A DNA stretch of 64,000 nt from Rhodocollybia butyracea (GCA_015501585.1 JADNRY010000094.1:124001-188000); one strand, 5' to 3'. Counted from the first letter of the stretch, positions 46,475 to 57,321 are shown. Notes: a model not told the origin generated them from the sequence alone. Program-made: numbers and translations.

Positions 46475-47299
46475 TGGATTCAGTCCATTTGAAGCCAATG
46501 GATTCTAGCTTCTTGTTGAGTTCCAGGTACCACTGATGACCAGCCTGTTGTAAACCATACAAACCTCTGCGGAGTCTCCAATATCCGGTACCGACAATCG
46601 AAGGTTTGTGCATGTAGATTTCTTTGTCCAGTGATCCATTCAGGAAGGCTGTCTTGATGTTGATTTGTCGCAGTTCCATATCATTCTCAGCAATAATACC
46701 AAGCACTGTTTGAATGGATTCCCAATGAGCCATGGGAGTGAAGGTGTAGTTAAAGTCCTGGCCTGGTATCTGTGTGAAGCCTTTTGCTACAAGACAGGCT
46801 TTGAATCAAGATATTAGACCATCCCGATCTCGTTTAATCTGAAGAACCCATTTTGACCCAACAGCTTTTCAGCCAGGTGGAAGCTTCTCGATATCTTCAT
46901 ATACTCCTTTCGCCTTTAGCGATTCCAGTTCTTCATATATCACCGCTAACCAGTAAGTCCAGTACATTGAAGATTTTGCCTCCTGTAGAGTTGCCGGATC
47001 TTTCGCGCTTTGGTCATCAATGGGTTCTGTGAGGGCAGAGTTCACATAATCCACTTCAGCTCTGATGAAGATTGAGCGAGGCTCGGGAATTGGCGTTGAG
47101 AGCATTCAATTTTGATCTCTGCCTGCTCGGAGCGTAGGAAGTTAAGTAGAATATCATTGTCCATAGCGTTTTGGACAGTGTAATGGGCAGGTAGGCGAGG
47201 AACTTGTTTTGGTCAGCGTTGAGCAAGTGGGACAGAGGTAGTTGTGCCGTTGAGCATTTCCACATCCTGGAGGGAAGGATTGAGATGTTTGGAGGAGCT

Positions 47300-47567
47300 A
47301 AGGAAAGGTCAATATGGCATGAAAGCCAACAAGAAGCACAATGTACTCCTCGACATCAACAGAATGCTCATTAGAAGAGCTAAATTCTCCACAGAGGAGG
47401 ACCTGCGGAAAGGTCAGAACAGGGCATAGAAGCCAAATGAGAAGCACAATGTACTTCTCAATGTGAACAGATTGCTCATTAGAAGAGCATTGTTCTCCAC
47501 AGAGGGAAGACCTGTGAAAAGGTCAATTGGTAAGGAACCAAAATGGCATGGAAGCCAAATAATTACA
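47300..47567. repeat. Short tandem repeat within the copia element, ~110-bp unit
   Basis: Two and a half copies of a unit that contains AAGCACAATGTACT, AGAATGCTCATTAGAAGAGC and TTCTCCACAGAGG, starting near 47,300, 47,412 and 47,519. It sits between the integrase and reverse transcriptase parts. Confidence 0.75.
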
Positions 47568-49405
47568 TACTGGAGAGGAGATGGTGTGTTTGTGTCAGAG
47601 GATGGGTGCTCAAAGATGATGCGTTGGTCAGAATCTCAGTACTGAGGTTCAAGAACCAATGGTAGGTCTTCCCACAGTGCCGTGAAGGTCAAAGGGGACT
47701 GCGGTGGGATAGGAAAACCATGGAAGACAACATCACGTCGAGAGCAGATGGTTTTGGAACGAGGAAAATAGATGAGATATCCTTTCAAGTCCCTCAAATA
47801 TCCCACAAAACCGACCTTCCTCACCTTGAGGCTGCAATTTCATCAGGCTATCTGATGTTGATATTCAAGAGGTAGTCAGGGTACCAAATGGACAAAGGTG
47901 GGAGAGATCTGGCTTTTTCTTGAACCAACCAAAAAAGGGTGTTGTTGTTGGTTGCAGTGAGGAATGAGGTACTCTGTTTTTGATATGTACTCCCGCTTGA
48001 GTAGCGAGAGGCCAAAACCAAAAAGAAAGACCAGAATCCAAGAGCATAGCTCAACACATGTATTCAATGATTTGATTTGCACGTTCAGCAACACCGTTTT
48101 GCTGGGACGCATCAGGAACAGTTTTTCATATGAGATGCCATTCACTTTGCAGTAGTCCTTGAATTGGCCTTCTACAAGCTCACTGGTGTTGTCGACTTGA
48201 AGGAACAGGATAGGGACTCTGAAATACTTTTCAACAGCTGTTCTGAACTCATGGAAGCATTGGAGAGCATCGGATTTCTGTTTGAGAAAATAGAGGACAA
48301 TGTAACGGGAACAATCGTTGATAAATGTAATGAAATAGAGAAAATTTCTGTGGCCCAGTGGAAAAGGGCCACAGATATCACAGTGAATATGGAAAAGAGG
48401 GTGAATGGCGCGGTTTTTGGCTTTTTTCGGGAATTTCTTTCATTTTATATTGGCGAGTGCACAGATTCGACAACTGTCAATGTGGACACTGTCAATTGGG
48501 AGGCCGGTTGTTGAAATTTTCAGCCCTTTAACATCTATGTGGCCGACTAGACGGTGGTAAAACCCAGTGTAGAACTCTCAGGGACAGCACTGAACATTGT
48601 AGTGATTAATGGGATCATTGCGGCAATCAGATTTTGAGTTGTCGAGTTGTCGGGTTGTGTAACCAGAACCACTGACATTTGGTAGAGGTCATTGACAATC
48701 TGACCGGAGGCAAATGGAGTTCCAGACAAGTTGAGATAGGTGATCTTGCCTTTGCCTGATAAGGTACTGACGCCTTTCTTTATCCAGTCTAGATCCAGAG
48801 ATGAGATTTGATCTGGCAGTAGGAATATGGAGAACATTTGACAAAGAAAATTGACATGTGTTATTGTTGTGAGTGGCCTTGAGAACGATAGTACCCTTTC
48901 CAATAGCAGTTGCAGATAGATCTGAGCCAAAACTGTGAACTTTAAGAGGTGAGGGCAGTTCCGTATAGTCATGAAACCAGTCTTTATTCACAAAGATATG
49001 GCAAGTCGCTCCCGTGTCATGGTTAATAGTGTCAGTCTGTGGAACATGAAGATTGAAGGCCCGTGAGTGAACTTCCACCTTCTCATTATCCATCATGTCA
49101 TTGTCGTCGTTGTGTCGAACATTGGCCATGAACACAAATCCATCTTGCATGGTTTCGAAAATTTCTGACGGTTCATTTTCACTATGGTCGGCTTCCAATT
49201 CATCCATGCAGTCATCGTCGTTGGCGGTGGCGGAGGCAGCAGCAACATTGACAGAGGGATTTGAAGTGGAAGCATTCGCAGCTCTAAGGGTTTCAGCGGC
49301 GCATTTGTGACGAATAGTGATTTGATGTTCAGGGGCAAGATGAACATCTTGTTTACCAGCATAATAGGAAGGGTATTTTCCTACTTTACCCCCTCCATAT
49401 GAAAA

Positions 49406-50055
49406 GCAATTGTTAAGATCGTGCAAGACCGAAGGGACCCAATCGGTATCCAAAAGGTATGTATTGACAAAGTAGGTCTTGGACCGATATCGGAGATTGA
49501 AGAAGAAGTGGGACGTGCGGTATAGCTATTAGCTAGACCCTCATCACGCCAAATAGTCCTGAGATGAAGTTCAGGAGACAAAGATAGATTCAGCCGATGT
49601 AACGGCCGACGAGTAAGACAGAAGAAAGATAGACTAGGGCGGAACTTAGTCGGACAGAAGGTCTGGTTTATCCAAGTTGATATTTAAACTGAGGACTACT
49701 GTACAAGGTTGTACTACTTATATACTAAGAGTCCGGGGCTTCCGGATCGGTAGAAGACAATAGTCGGAAACGTATATGGAAGACCGAAGTAAGTAATACA
49801 ATCATAAGACAATAATACTCAATAGATCGGAAAGGGAATATAATCGAAAGATAATAAGAACCAATTAGAAAGTAATCTGAAAGGTCCAATGGCGGTACGT
49901 CATCGGACGAAGATAAGAGATAAGATAGGAAGATAACGAAAAGAGATAAGATGACGGAAATAGACGGGATGGAATCGGAATGGTGCTGGGATGATAGTAG
50001 AGGTGATCCGGCGATGATCCAAGGGATGCCGATGCGGCATGGTCGTAACAGCAAT
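49406..50055. mobile_element. Nested solo LTR with 5-bp target duplication
   Basis: GCAAT at 49406-49410 and 50051-50055 flanks 640 bp (49411-50050) that begins TGTTAAGATC and ends GGTCGTAACA. Its removal rejoins the Gag zinc knuckle SKEDC with FSYGGGKVGKYPS. It shares the TGTTAYGNYCATGCC end and the GGCCGA-rich style with the solo LTR at 43610, so the two are probably related families. Confidence 0.88.
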
Positions 50056-51113
50056 CTTCTTTGGAGTGACCGGCAGGAACCTCACAGTAAGGATTCTCAC
50101 AGATCTGTCTAGTGGAGCATTGACCAGCGCTGTATGGAGTTATGCAACAATTAGTGCATTGTGCTGATCTGCTGGGACATGAAGGGCCAGCAACATTGGT
50201 TTGTGCAAGCTGAATACTCGGAACAGCCAAGTTGTCTCCAGAGGAAACGCTTGCCGACTGAATTAAAGTGTGCATAGCCTTTATTTCGGGAGCAAGACCT
50301 CTGTCGATGTGCTCTGACCTGAGTACAGAAACAACAGTGGAGGAAGTCAAGGGCATGCCGGTTTGCTGAGCAAGTTGGAGTTGAGTTTGTAAGTAGTCTC
50401 GAGTGTATCTCCATTTTTCATCCTTCAACATATGAGTAATGAGAATTTTCACAAATTCAGAGTCAGACATGAGTGTGGAGTCGGCGGCACAGAGCTTCCC
50501 ATAAAGTTCAAGCATAACCTGTAGCCATTCAGCGGGATCAGCACCAGGTTGGCACGAGAAGGTACTGATTTGTTGATTGAAGTTCAGCGCAATTAAACTG
50601 TTGTTGGGTTCGTATTCCCGACAGAGAGCATTCCAGGCATCATGAGAGGTGTGACACTTCTGGAGTACGTAGCTTTTCTGATATGGGACTGCCTCGTTGA
50701 TGAGCGAGAGAAGTAGCCTATCGTTTTCTAACCATTCAGCATGAAGACGTTCAGCAATGGCAACTTCAGCGTTATTTCCTTGCAGTGTGACATCAACAAT
50801 GTTGCCAGAATTATCTCGTCCCTGAATTCTCTGACTGGGAACCAGTTCGGGGATTACAGGAGGTTTGTACTCATCGCCTCCAATGTATTTCCAGAGTTTC
50901 CAAGCTTTGAGTTTGATGGAGGCTTTGTGCTTGAATTCAAGGAAATTGTTGGAGCGATCTGCATTCTCCTTGATGGAAGTAAGAGTGAATCGTTTCCAAT
51001 CAGGCTCGCGGTTGCTTCTCGAATTATTCGAGTTGTTCGAGGTAGACATAGTGTGCAAGAATAGGGGTAAAGAACTTTAAGAGATTTGTAGAGTTGGCAG
51101 TGTTTAGCAACCG

Positions 51114-51125
51114 GGGCCCATAACC
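51114..51125 (-). promoter_or_regulatory. Primer binding site, half initiator-tRNA-Met type
   Basis: Directly after the 5' LTR (minus strand) comes GGTTATGGGCCC, complementary to the anticodon stem-loop of initiator tRNA-Met (GGGCCCATAACC with CAT anticodon). Copia-type elements are known to prime from such an internal half-tRNA site. Confidence 0.55.
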
Positions 51126-51343
51126 TATTAAACGTTGAGCGAGACTGGAGCAAAGGGAACAACGATAGATGATTAGTATTTCATGGTACAAGTCCTTTTG
51201 TACATACCTGGAGCGAAGGGAACAACAATAGGGGTTCACTTCGGCCCAGGATGCTAAGTAATGGGAAAGTAATTTAGCTATATTAGTCCATAAGTCCATA
51301 ATTTGTATAAGTCATCAAGACTCTACCGAGTCAATCTCTAACA
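51126..51343 (-). repeat. Upstream (5') LTR of the copia element
   Basis: 218 bp, same ends as the LTR at 45055. Followed on the minus strand by the primer binding site and gag. Confidence 0.9.
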
Positions 51344-51827
51344 TAAATCACTTAGCCAACAACAATACCTAAATCTCACCATTGCTGGGCCTAAGAAATT
51401 CCCGATGCCTGCGCTAATGACCCAACTTGATGGAAGTGTTAGAATTTCCTTCACAATGCGAGATTTTATTTGAGCAAAGACTATTAAGCATCCAATGATA
51501 TTTTGCCCTATTAAACAAAACCAAATAACTATACAGCACACAAGCTGTATTGACTTGGGTTCTCTCCAGGCTTTGAAGCTAATCAAATTTTAGTTGCTCA
51601 CTAAATATTAATAAGCATTGGAAAATACTTACTGTTGTAGCCGTATGGCAATCAGTATCCCTAGTGTAGCAATTCCTACATAAAGAAATAACATGAGTAT
51701 CTCAATGTCTCGATCCATGGTCAAGTAGATATACACCTGCAGTAGTTGTGTAAACCACAAGTTTGATTACATTGCAGTAGCAAGAAAATCCAGGCCTAGA
51801 AAGTTGTTCTTGCTCCGCTGGTATCAT

Positions 51828-52610
51828 TCAAAGAAGTCAATGTGAACTACAGTTGTGCTAGGATAGAGCAATGTCCTGATTTCTTTTTACTCTCTAGCTT
51901 TATAGCCCAAGGAATCAACAAAATACACAGCTTATGATATTTCAAGATTACATCCGATTACAGTAATGAGTAACCAAACTCACAGCATTGCAATATCGCA
52001 AAATTCCATTGCCCAACAATCCAAGATGATTGAGTCTAAATTGCTTGATATAATCACTGTAAATCAGGATCCTTCACGGTGCAATTCACAACCGTACTAA
52101 CACCCCCCTCCACTCATGTCTGGACATTCTGAGTAAGCCTAGGACAATCAGGAGTTAGGACAACCAGTCTTTGCCCCAGTGCCCGCGTAGACCGCCCCAG
52201 TCAACTAGCTATTAGTCTCTGGGGACAGGAACTCCAATCATGATATTGATGAGAATCGGCTAGTAGCTACAGATGACTCTTGCAAACAGAAAAAAATCTG
52301 AAGTCCATCTAAAGATGGCAGACTAGATAGTTGAGAAGTTATATGACATATCAGGAACTGGCATCATCGAAGTATCAACTCCACCTGGAACTGATACTCA
52401 AAGTCTATCTGCCCATTCCCAAATAGACTGATCATCATCCTTTTTCAAGCAGCTTCAATCTGTTTCTTGATGTGTAAGATATCTTGCAAGTGTACAAGTC
52501 AATTCCAAGAAAGTGGAGCATTAGACTCAGGCTCAGAGTTTTCAGAGCTGTCTTCAGTGTAGGCATTGCCATGGAGAGATTCAAGCTACAGACCACATCA
52601 ACCTGGTATG
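51828..52610. other. Intergenic, no gene seen
   Basis: Upstream region of the broken membrane-protein gene, up to the MITE at 52619. No frame or motif of note. Confidence 0.55.
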
Positions 52611-53270
52611 TGTTACAAAGGGATCCGCACTGTAACCGTATAATATGGTTTACGGTTACGGCTATACGGGTACCCGTAACCGTACCGTATGAGGATTTCA
52701 AAGTTAATTTACGGTTACTCTTACGGTACTGCCGTATACCGTATGCTGACCGTATATTTACGGCCGTATACGGGTACCATACGGCCCGTAAAAATACTTA
52801 GAACCCACCAATGGCAATCAAACTGTAACAAGATGCCAGCAGCCAATCTGTGAGAGCAAGCCGCCGATGGAGTATGAGGGCAACGAATTGCAACGAACTG
52901 GAGCACTTTGATGCGCCCCGTGCGGTTGCCGTGCGGCATCTCACACGGATCTGGTATGCACGGAAATCTGAGTACCCTTGTTTGTGCCAAATGGCCCACA
53001 ATTTCTATAAGAATCAACTTCTGCTGAAGTGTAAAATGCTTGAGGATGCATTAAAAGCTACTAGAGATGTGTAAAATGTAAGTTTAGGGTTGTAGTAATA
53101 TTTATACGGCCGTATACCGTAAAAGTACCGTAAAATACCCGTAACCGTACCGTAAGAGGATTTTTGGATCTCTTTACGGTTACGGTTACGGTGCTACCGT
53201 ATACCGTAAGTTACCGTAAATTTTATGGCCATAACCGTATACGGTTACAGTGCGGATCCCTAGTGTTACA
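52611..53270. mobile_element. hAT-like MITE full of CCGTA words, 8-bp target duplication
   Basis: GTGTTACA at 52611-52618 and 53263-53270 flanks 644 bp (52619-53262). The ends AAGGGATCCGCACTG and CAGTGCGGATCCCTA are inverted. About 180 bp at the left and 160 bp at the right consist of many copies of ACCGTA/TACGGT in both directions (52,630-52,800; 53,104-53,255). The core (52,800-53,100) is unlike the ends and carries a 74-codon plus frame (52850-53074) of unknown nature. TAGGG at the right end, complemented, fits the hAT YARNG rule. Confidence 0.82.
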
Positions 53271-53567
53271 GTAGATGTATGAAGGAAGTAGCACAAGGTG
53301 AGCAAGCAAGAATAGATGATAGCATAATAATAGAGTAATGGCAAGAGGGCAAGACAAAGATAGTACAACTAATTCACATACCAGTAGTTACAGTGAGATA
53401 AATGTTCCATAGTAAGTATAATGAAGATGATGAAGTCCAACATATAATTCTAGTTGACTTGATAAATTAAGTCATGACTCATCAGTACTTGTCCCTCTTA
53501 TAAAGTAAAAGAGTGGAATTGTTCAAAGCGGACAACCCTGCCAGGGCTTCGAAGTTCCAAAGCTGTC

Positions 53568-54941
53568 ATGACACCCGAGGAAGCTGCTTTTCTCAATCAA
53601 TTTGCAACTGTTGTGTTCTACGATATTGTATATAACATCTGGTTGTTTGTTCTGTATGGTGCGTAACTAACACATTTCGCTAGGGCACCTCTGATGGTAC
53701 TCTTTGCAGGCACTTATATTCTTTTACTGAGCATTCTCCTATATCTTCTCTTGTGGGTCATGAATTTCTTACAGTGTTTTGTATATGGACTCTTAAGTGC
53801 ACAATGAAGCCGACGAATTTCCCAAACAGCAATGCAAAAACCACAACTCATTCTCTTATGTTGCACCATGGTTTCGGCATGTTTCTGGAATATCTTTGTT
53901 GTTTGTCTTGTTGATGATCTGTTGTTGACAAAATATGGTTTTATACAAACATCAAAAGCTGGCCTTTTCGTCCAAGGAGAGATAGCACTCACAAAAGCGT
54001 TTGTTTGGCAAAGACTACAACTTCTCTCAGGCCCAATAATGGTGAGAACCCATAAATTCATTTGAAAACACACAAGCTCACACTCCTATAATTCCAATTT
54101 CCATGTGAAAGTCTCGCATGAGTGATGCTATTGTAACTTGGAGAGCCTGGGTAATGTGGCCCACCAATAAATTGGTGCGGTTAACACTGATTTTCTTAAT
54201 GGTCAGCGATACTGGTGCGTTAACACCTTATCCTGGAAATGAAGGTTCAAAATTCTACATAAAATCTGTATCTAGTGGTTGTATTTGGTGACATCTTGTT
54301 TGACGAGTTGACCTTTCCAAATTTATCAAGATCAGGTGACCTCGCAGCAGCAGTAGTCAGTGTTATCGTAAATATAATCACCACTCTGCTCATTGCATTC
54401 AAAGCTTGGTAAGTGCTTGATCAAGTTTAAGATGGGGAACCACTTCCAATTCTTCCTCAGGCATTACCGACAGAGAACCAAACAGGTGAACATTGGCTTG
54501 ACAAAGTCTCTACGCATAATGCTTCTCTGGATTGAATCTGGTGTCATATACACCATCTTCCATGTAATACATCTTTGTACCTGCTCGCTAATTCTGCTAA
54601 CCACAAAACAATTTAACTTGCGGTCAGGTTTTGTTTACCATCTTTGTGTTCTTGGATGCTCCTGTAAAAGGAACTTTCTCTGGGGTTGATGTAACATATC
54701 GCCTTTTAGCACAGATTGTTGTTGCATTTGGGGTAAGTTTGTTCCTTCTTTGCACCCCAATACACAATAACGTTAATATACAACTTTTGGTCTGTGAATC
54801 TCTTAGACTATCTATCCCTTAGCAGTTTTCATAATAGTTGATCAAAAGATGTCAATGGTGGAAGAAACCATGTCATTGGTGACGTTACATGCCACTCAAC
54901 CAGAAGAGAGTATGCCAATGGGCAGTGGTGATTCTGAATAG
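53568..54941 (+). CDS. Multi-pass membrane protein, intact paralogue of the broken gene at 43549
   Basis: Eight exons by eye. MTPEEAAFLNQFATVV to FVLYG; GTYILLLSILLYLLF; MQKPQLILLCCTMVSACFW then KAFVWQRLQLLSGPIM; the hallmark SDAIVTWRAWVMWPTNKLVR; VVVFGDILFDEL to LLIAFKAW; HYRQRTKQVNIGLTKSLRI to IYTIF; VLFTIFVFLDAPV to VVAFG; TIYPLAVFIIVDQKMSMVEE and a polar tail ending GDSE. About seven hydrophobic segments. Intron places match those of the minus-strand pseudogene, with equal exon lengths in the HYR exon. The gene keeps an open frame throughout. Family of unknown function shared with the gene at 27861. Orientation is opposite to the pseudogene and the 5' ends face each other about 1.7 kb apart. 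Confidence 0.82.
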
Positions 54942-55254
54942 ATTTTGGAGGAGATTGTTAGAGAATTACTCGGTAGTAAGGATTTAGTGCTACATACTTA
55001 TTGGACTCGGACATACTTATGTGTATGGCTATATGAAGGCAAGGTGAGACTCTAGAGAAATTCAGCTTATTCTTCTCTCTCTCACACCATGTATGTTTTG
55101 ACTCTTGTGCGTGACACGAACCTAACAGCAACTTCATCAGTCCAAGGATTTTAGGATGGGCAGTTGAACTATGGTGAAAGTCAAGACAAGAAATTAAATA
55201 CTGATACAAATGAAACAAGATAGATTCCACCCTATCCTCCACGGGCTCTCGGTC
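54942..55254. other. Intergenic, no gene seen
   Basis: Between the membrane-protein gene and the start of the duplicated segment. A 94-codon minus frame (54958-55242) has no motif. Confidence 0.5.
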
Positions 55255-55312
55255 GCATTCGAACTATTTCCCTCACAAGCAATCGTTCTCGCTAACATAT
55301 TCTGAGCATACA

Positions 55313-56120
55313 ATGTCCTCTCCGAGTCAACCACCCCAGCCAACCGTTAATCAAGAAACCAACCCACAAACTATTCCTACAATGTTCGCCTCCTGTCCGA
55401 TCTTTTTCATCATCCAATACTCATTCTATACCGCATATGCCGAACAAATAAGTCTCTCTTCGAAATGAAGCGCCGCATATTAAAGTGCTACAAAAGGTGA
55501 GCTAGTACAGCCCTATGATTCCAGTACTGGGCAATCCCATTTTTCAACCCCACTATTTCGCCCCGTCTGCTTTCGCTTTCCAGCGAAGAACCCCTCCACA
55601 TCCTGATCCAAAGCACTGACTCATGGGAGGACCTAGAAAAGCTCAGGGACGTCCAACGTTCAGTCCGGTTCGCTAGTTATCCTACTCTTGTTAACCAAGT
55701 TTCTTGCTCACTCCCTTTTGACTCATATCAATATCTATATAGCATAGGCCTAGATTCCGCCAAGAATGAAGCGGGTTGACTGATTGGACGATTTCATGCG
55801 ACAGGTTAATCTTGTTATACTTGTTATCATCCAGAAAAAACAGCCTCAAATGGTAAGCGTTGAGTTGTGGGAACCTCAACCTCTAGTGGAGAACGAAGAC
55901 GAGAAACAGTAGTCAAGCCATTTGGAGACGATTCCAGGCCGTACAAAGGGGAGAAAGGGTTGACTATCACCGTCCCAGCCCCGGGTCTGGGGTTGCTGAA
56001 TCGCAAAACGGAGAGCCGTTGCGTATCCGGTATACGGATTTCGACATTCCTGGTCTTCAGGGGGAGCTGGTTATCCCGATGGAGGCGTGGACGGAGGCTG
56101 TGTGGTGGTCTATGGAATAA
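55313..56120 (+). pseudogene. Uma2-like nuclease-family pseudogene, copy 2 (central deletion)
   Basis: This copy keeps the parts that copy 1 has lost: LHILIQSTDSWEDLEKLRD is open, and VELWEPQPLVE has its Trp. But the sequence jumps from LDSAKNEA (about 55,772) straight to the end of the last intron and VNLVILVIIQKKQPQM (about 55,805), so the exons with the PDASF and E.GF active-site region are gone. Frame differences follow, and the end reads IRYTDFDIPGLQGELVIP to TAA. It cannot be active. Confidence 0.62.
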
Positions 56121-56362
56121 TGAAATATGTACTTGTTCAGGACTTCGTTTGCATGCGCGCGGATGAGGCAGATTTTAGGATGGGATCAGTCGTGGGCGTA
56201 CATATCTAGTCATCGACAGGCGTTTAATGTATCAATTATACAACGGCGAAAGCTAAGCTACACTAGGGCAATCCAAGTAAAACATCAAAAGTAAAATGTA
56301 GAGTACTCTGACCAGCGAACGAAAGATGGTAGTTAACACGGAGGAAGAACAACCACTATGAA

Positions 56363-57321
56363 TCATTTTCGAAAGCCTGAGGTGTACTGGGGCAGTTCTG
56401 TCTTGGTGTTTACGACTTTTGGTGGGATAAGGCCTGGAATAGCGTATATCACAGCGCAGAGCCACTCGGGAAGAGCAACAAGAGGGTACCAGAAATGCTC
56501 GTTGTTGGTTTTAGCGAGGTCGTTAATAGTGGCGACAGAGAATATTTCACGGATGAGCAACAGGACCGCGATGACACCGAATAGGAGCGAGATGTGACGC
56601 GCGCGTAGGCCGGATGATTGAGAGTTTTCTAGAGGGTCTTTATCTGGATGAAGAGTTAGATCTAGTTAGATCTGGGAGAGAATGGGAAGAGGAGGCTGCG
56701 TACTTTGATGTTCGGCTCTGATGAGAACCAGTGTTTGTAAGACTTGGAGGATAGTGAGGACCAGGAAAATGATTGCACTAGCTTTGCGCAAATCGATTCC
56801 AGTGCTGCTTGTTGGGTTCGAGGAAGTGATGTCGATACCGGCGATACCCAAAGCCACAGGGATTATGAGGACAATACGGAATAGACGACGATTTCGAGCG
56901 AAGCGTAGGATGTTACCGATGATGGGAATAGGATGCTCGACGTTGTCGCATAATTCGAGTCGGTCCACAACGAGGGTATACGCAGAATAAAGCAGGCCGA
57001 AGAAACCAACTGAGAACAGGACTTCTGCAGCAATGAAGACACCCTCGTTTTCTCCAACGCTTGTGACTCCTATCGATACAGCGCGTAGAATGAACGCCGT
57101 AACTCGAACTAGATAGATTAACTGTTAGAGCTAGAACCAACTTCAAAAGCAGCCAACGTACTAAGACAGAACAAAGTCATTGTAATCAACACTCTTCGTC
57201 GTTCATGTATAATCTTGAACAAGAAAAACGCAGCAAGAGGCGCATACAAAACAGCGAAGATCGCAGCAGCTGGAATAGACTTCCAGCCGAAGAGTTCAGG
57301 AAAGTCGATATTAAAAGTCAT
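56363..57321 (-). CDS. P-family multi-pass membrane protein P2
   Basis: Three exons on the minus strand: 57321-57162, 57108-56704 and 56643-56363, giving 281 residues. Introns have GTACGT and GTACGC donors and CTAG and CCAG acceptors. Seven or so hydrophobic segments: SIPAAAIFAVLYAPLAAFFL, VLITMTLFCLI, GVFIAAEVLFSVGFFGLLYS, FRIVLIIPVALGIAGI, ASAIIFLVLTILQVLQTLVL, SLLFGVIAVLLLIREIF and WYPLVALPEWLCAVIYAIPG. Between them lie IHERRR, RLELCDNVEHPIP and SSNPTSSTG loops. The layout resembles fungal RTA1/DUF7702-type 7-TM proteins; I do not assign it. Function unknown. Four copies lie in the window; this and P3 are intact. Confidence 0.82.

Larger units (their letters stand above)
45281..51058 (-). 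pseudogene. copia gag-pol, broken
   Basis: Gag begins at the minus-strand ATG at about 51,058-51,046 (MSTSNNSNNSRSN) and has the UBN2-type fold (WKLWKYIGG, W..L..EYEPNNS) and a Cys/His knuckle end (CEVPAGHSKEDC), where the nested solo LTR cuts in at 50,055. Downstream: protease with HDTGATCHIF (about 49,020), H..HC..C pre-integrase finger and integrase core (DICGPFPLGH, FINDCSRY; about 48,560-47,850) with a TGA in frame and frameshifts; reverse transcriptase (KTAFLNGSLDKEIYM, LYGLQQAGHQWYLEL at 46,690-46,480; SVDDMLIGS at about 45,765, Ser for the usual Tyr) split by a MITE; YLATCSRPDLNYLL runs straight into the final HVSNQDNQADLLTKPLHR, so nearly all of RNase H is deleted. It cannot make a working polyprotein. 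Confidence 0.85.
45050..51348 (-). mobile_element. Ty1/copia LTR retrotransposon, degenerate, with 5-bp target duplication
   Basis: TAAAT at 45050-45054 and 51344-51348 flanks an element of 6,289 bp (45055-51343) with 218-bp LTRs. Domain order on the minus strand is gag, protease, integrase, reverse transcriptase, RNase H end, which is the copia order. A G-run beside the left LTR (45,273-45,280, complement) is the polypurine tract. The insertion is in an intron of the membrane gene: joining the flanks gives a normal 48-bp intron (gtgag...tttag). It has itself been hit by a solo LTR (49411-50050) and a MITE (45825-46466). By hand count the two LTRs differ at 11 of 218 positions, 10 of them transitions. 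Confidence 0.92.
43549..51827 (-). pseudogene. Multi-pass membrane protein gene, split by two LTR-element insertions
   Basis: Minus strand, compared with the intact paralogue at 53568. Exon 1 starts at the ATG at 51827 (MIPAEQEQLSRPG); the next parts read CNVIKLVVYTTTAG then IATLGILIAIRL, then FKAWREPKS through ISAGIGNFLGPAM (ends about 51,385). The next exon, MAGDLVICWRSWVLLPQD to LIGWKAW, resumes at 45,036. Between them is one intron that now holds the whole copia element. The following exon reads HYRTM, then an in-frame TAA where the paralogue has a sense codon, then KILLFLVESGAVFLAIQ. The last exon reads ALYPIAIIILIHSNNS and is cut by a solo LTR at 44353; its original tail, PIVETLHLTAQL to TAG, lies at 43,604-43,549. 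The GDLVICWR..VLL block is the family hallmark. Stop and insertions make it a pseudogene. Confidence 0.85.

Noticed and set aside
52850..53074. A transposase in the core of the CCGTA-rich MITE
   Set aside because: 74 codons with no recognisable catalytic motif; too short.
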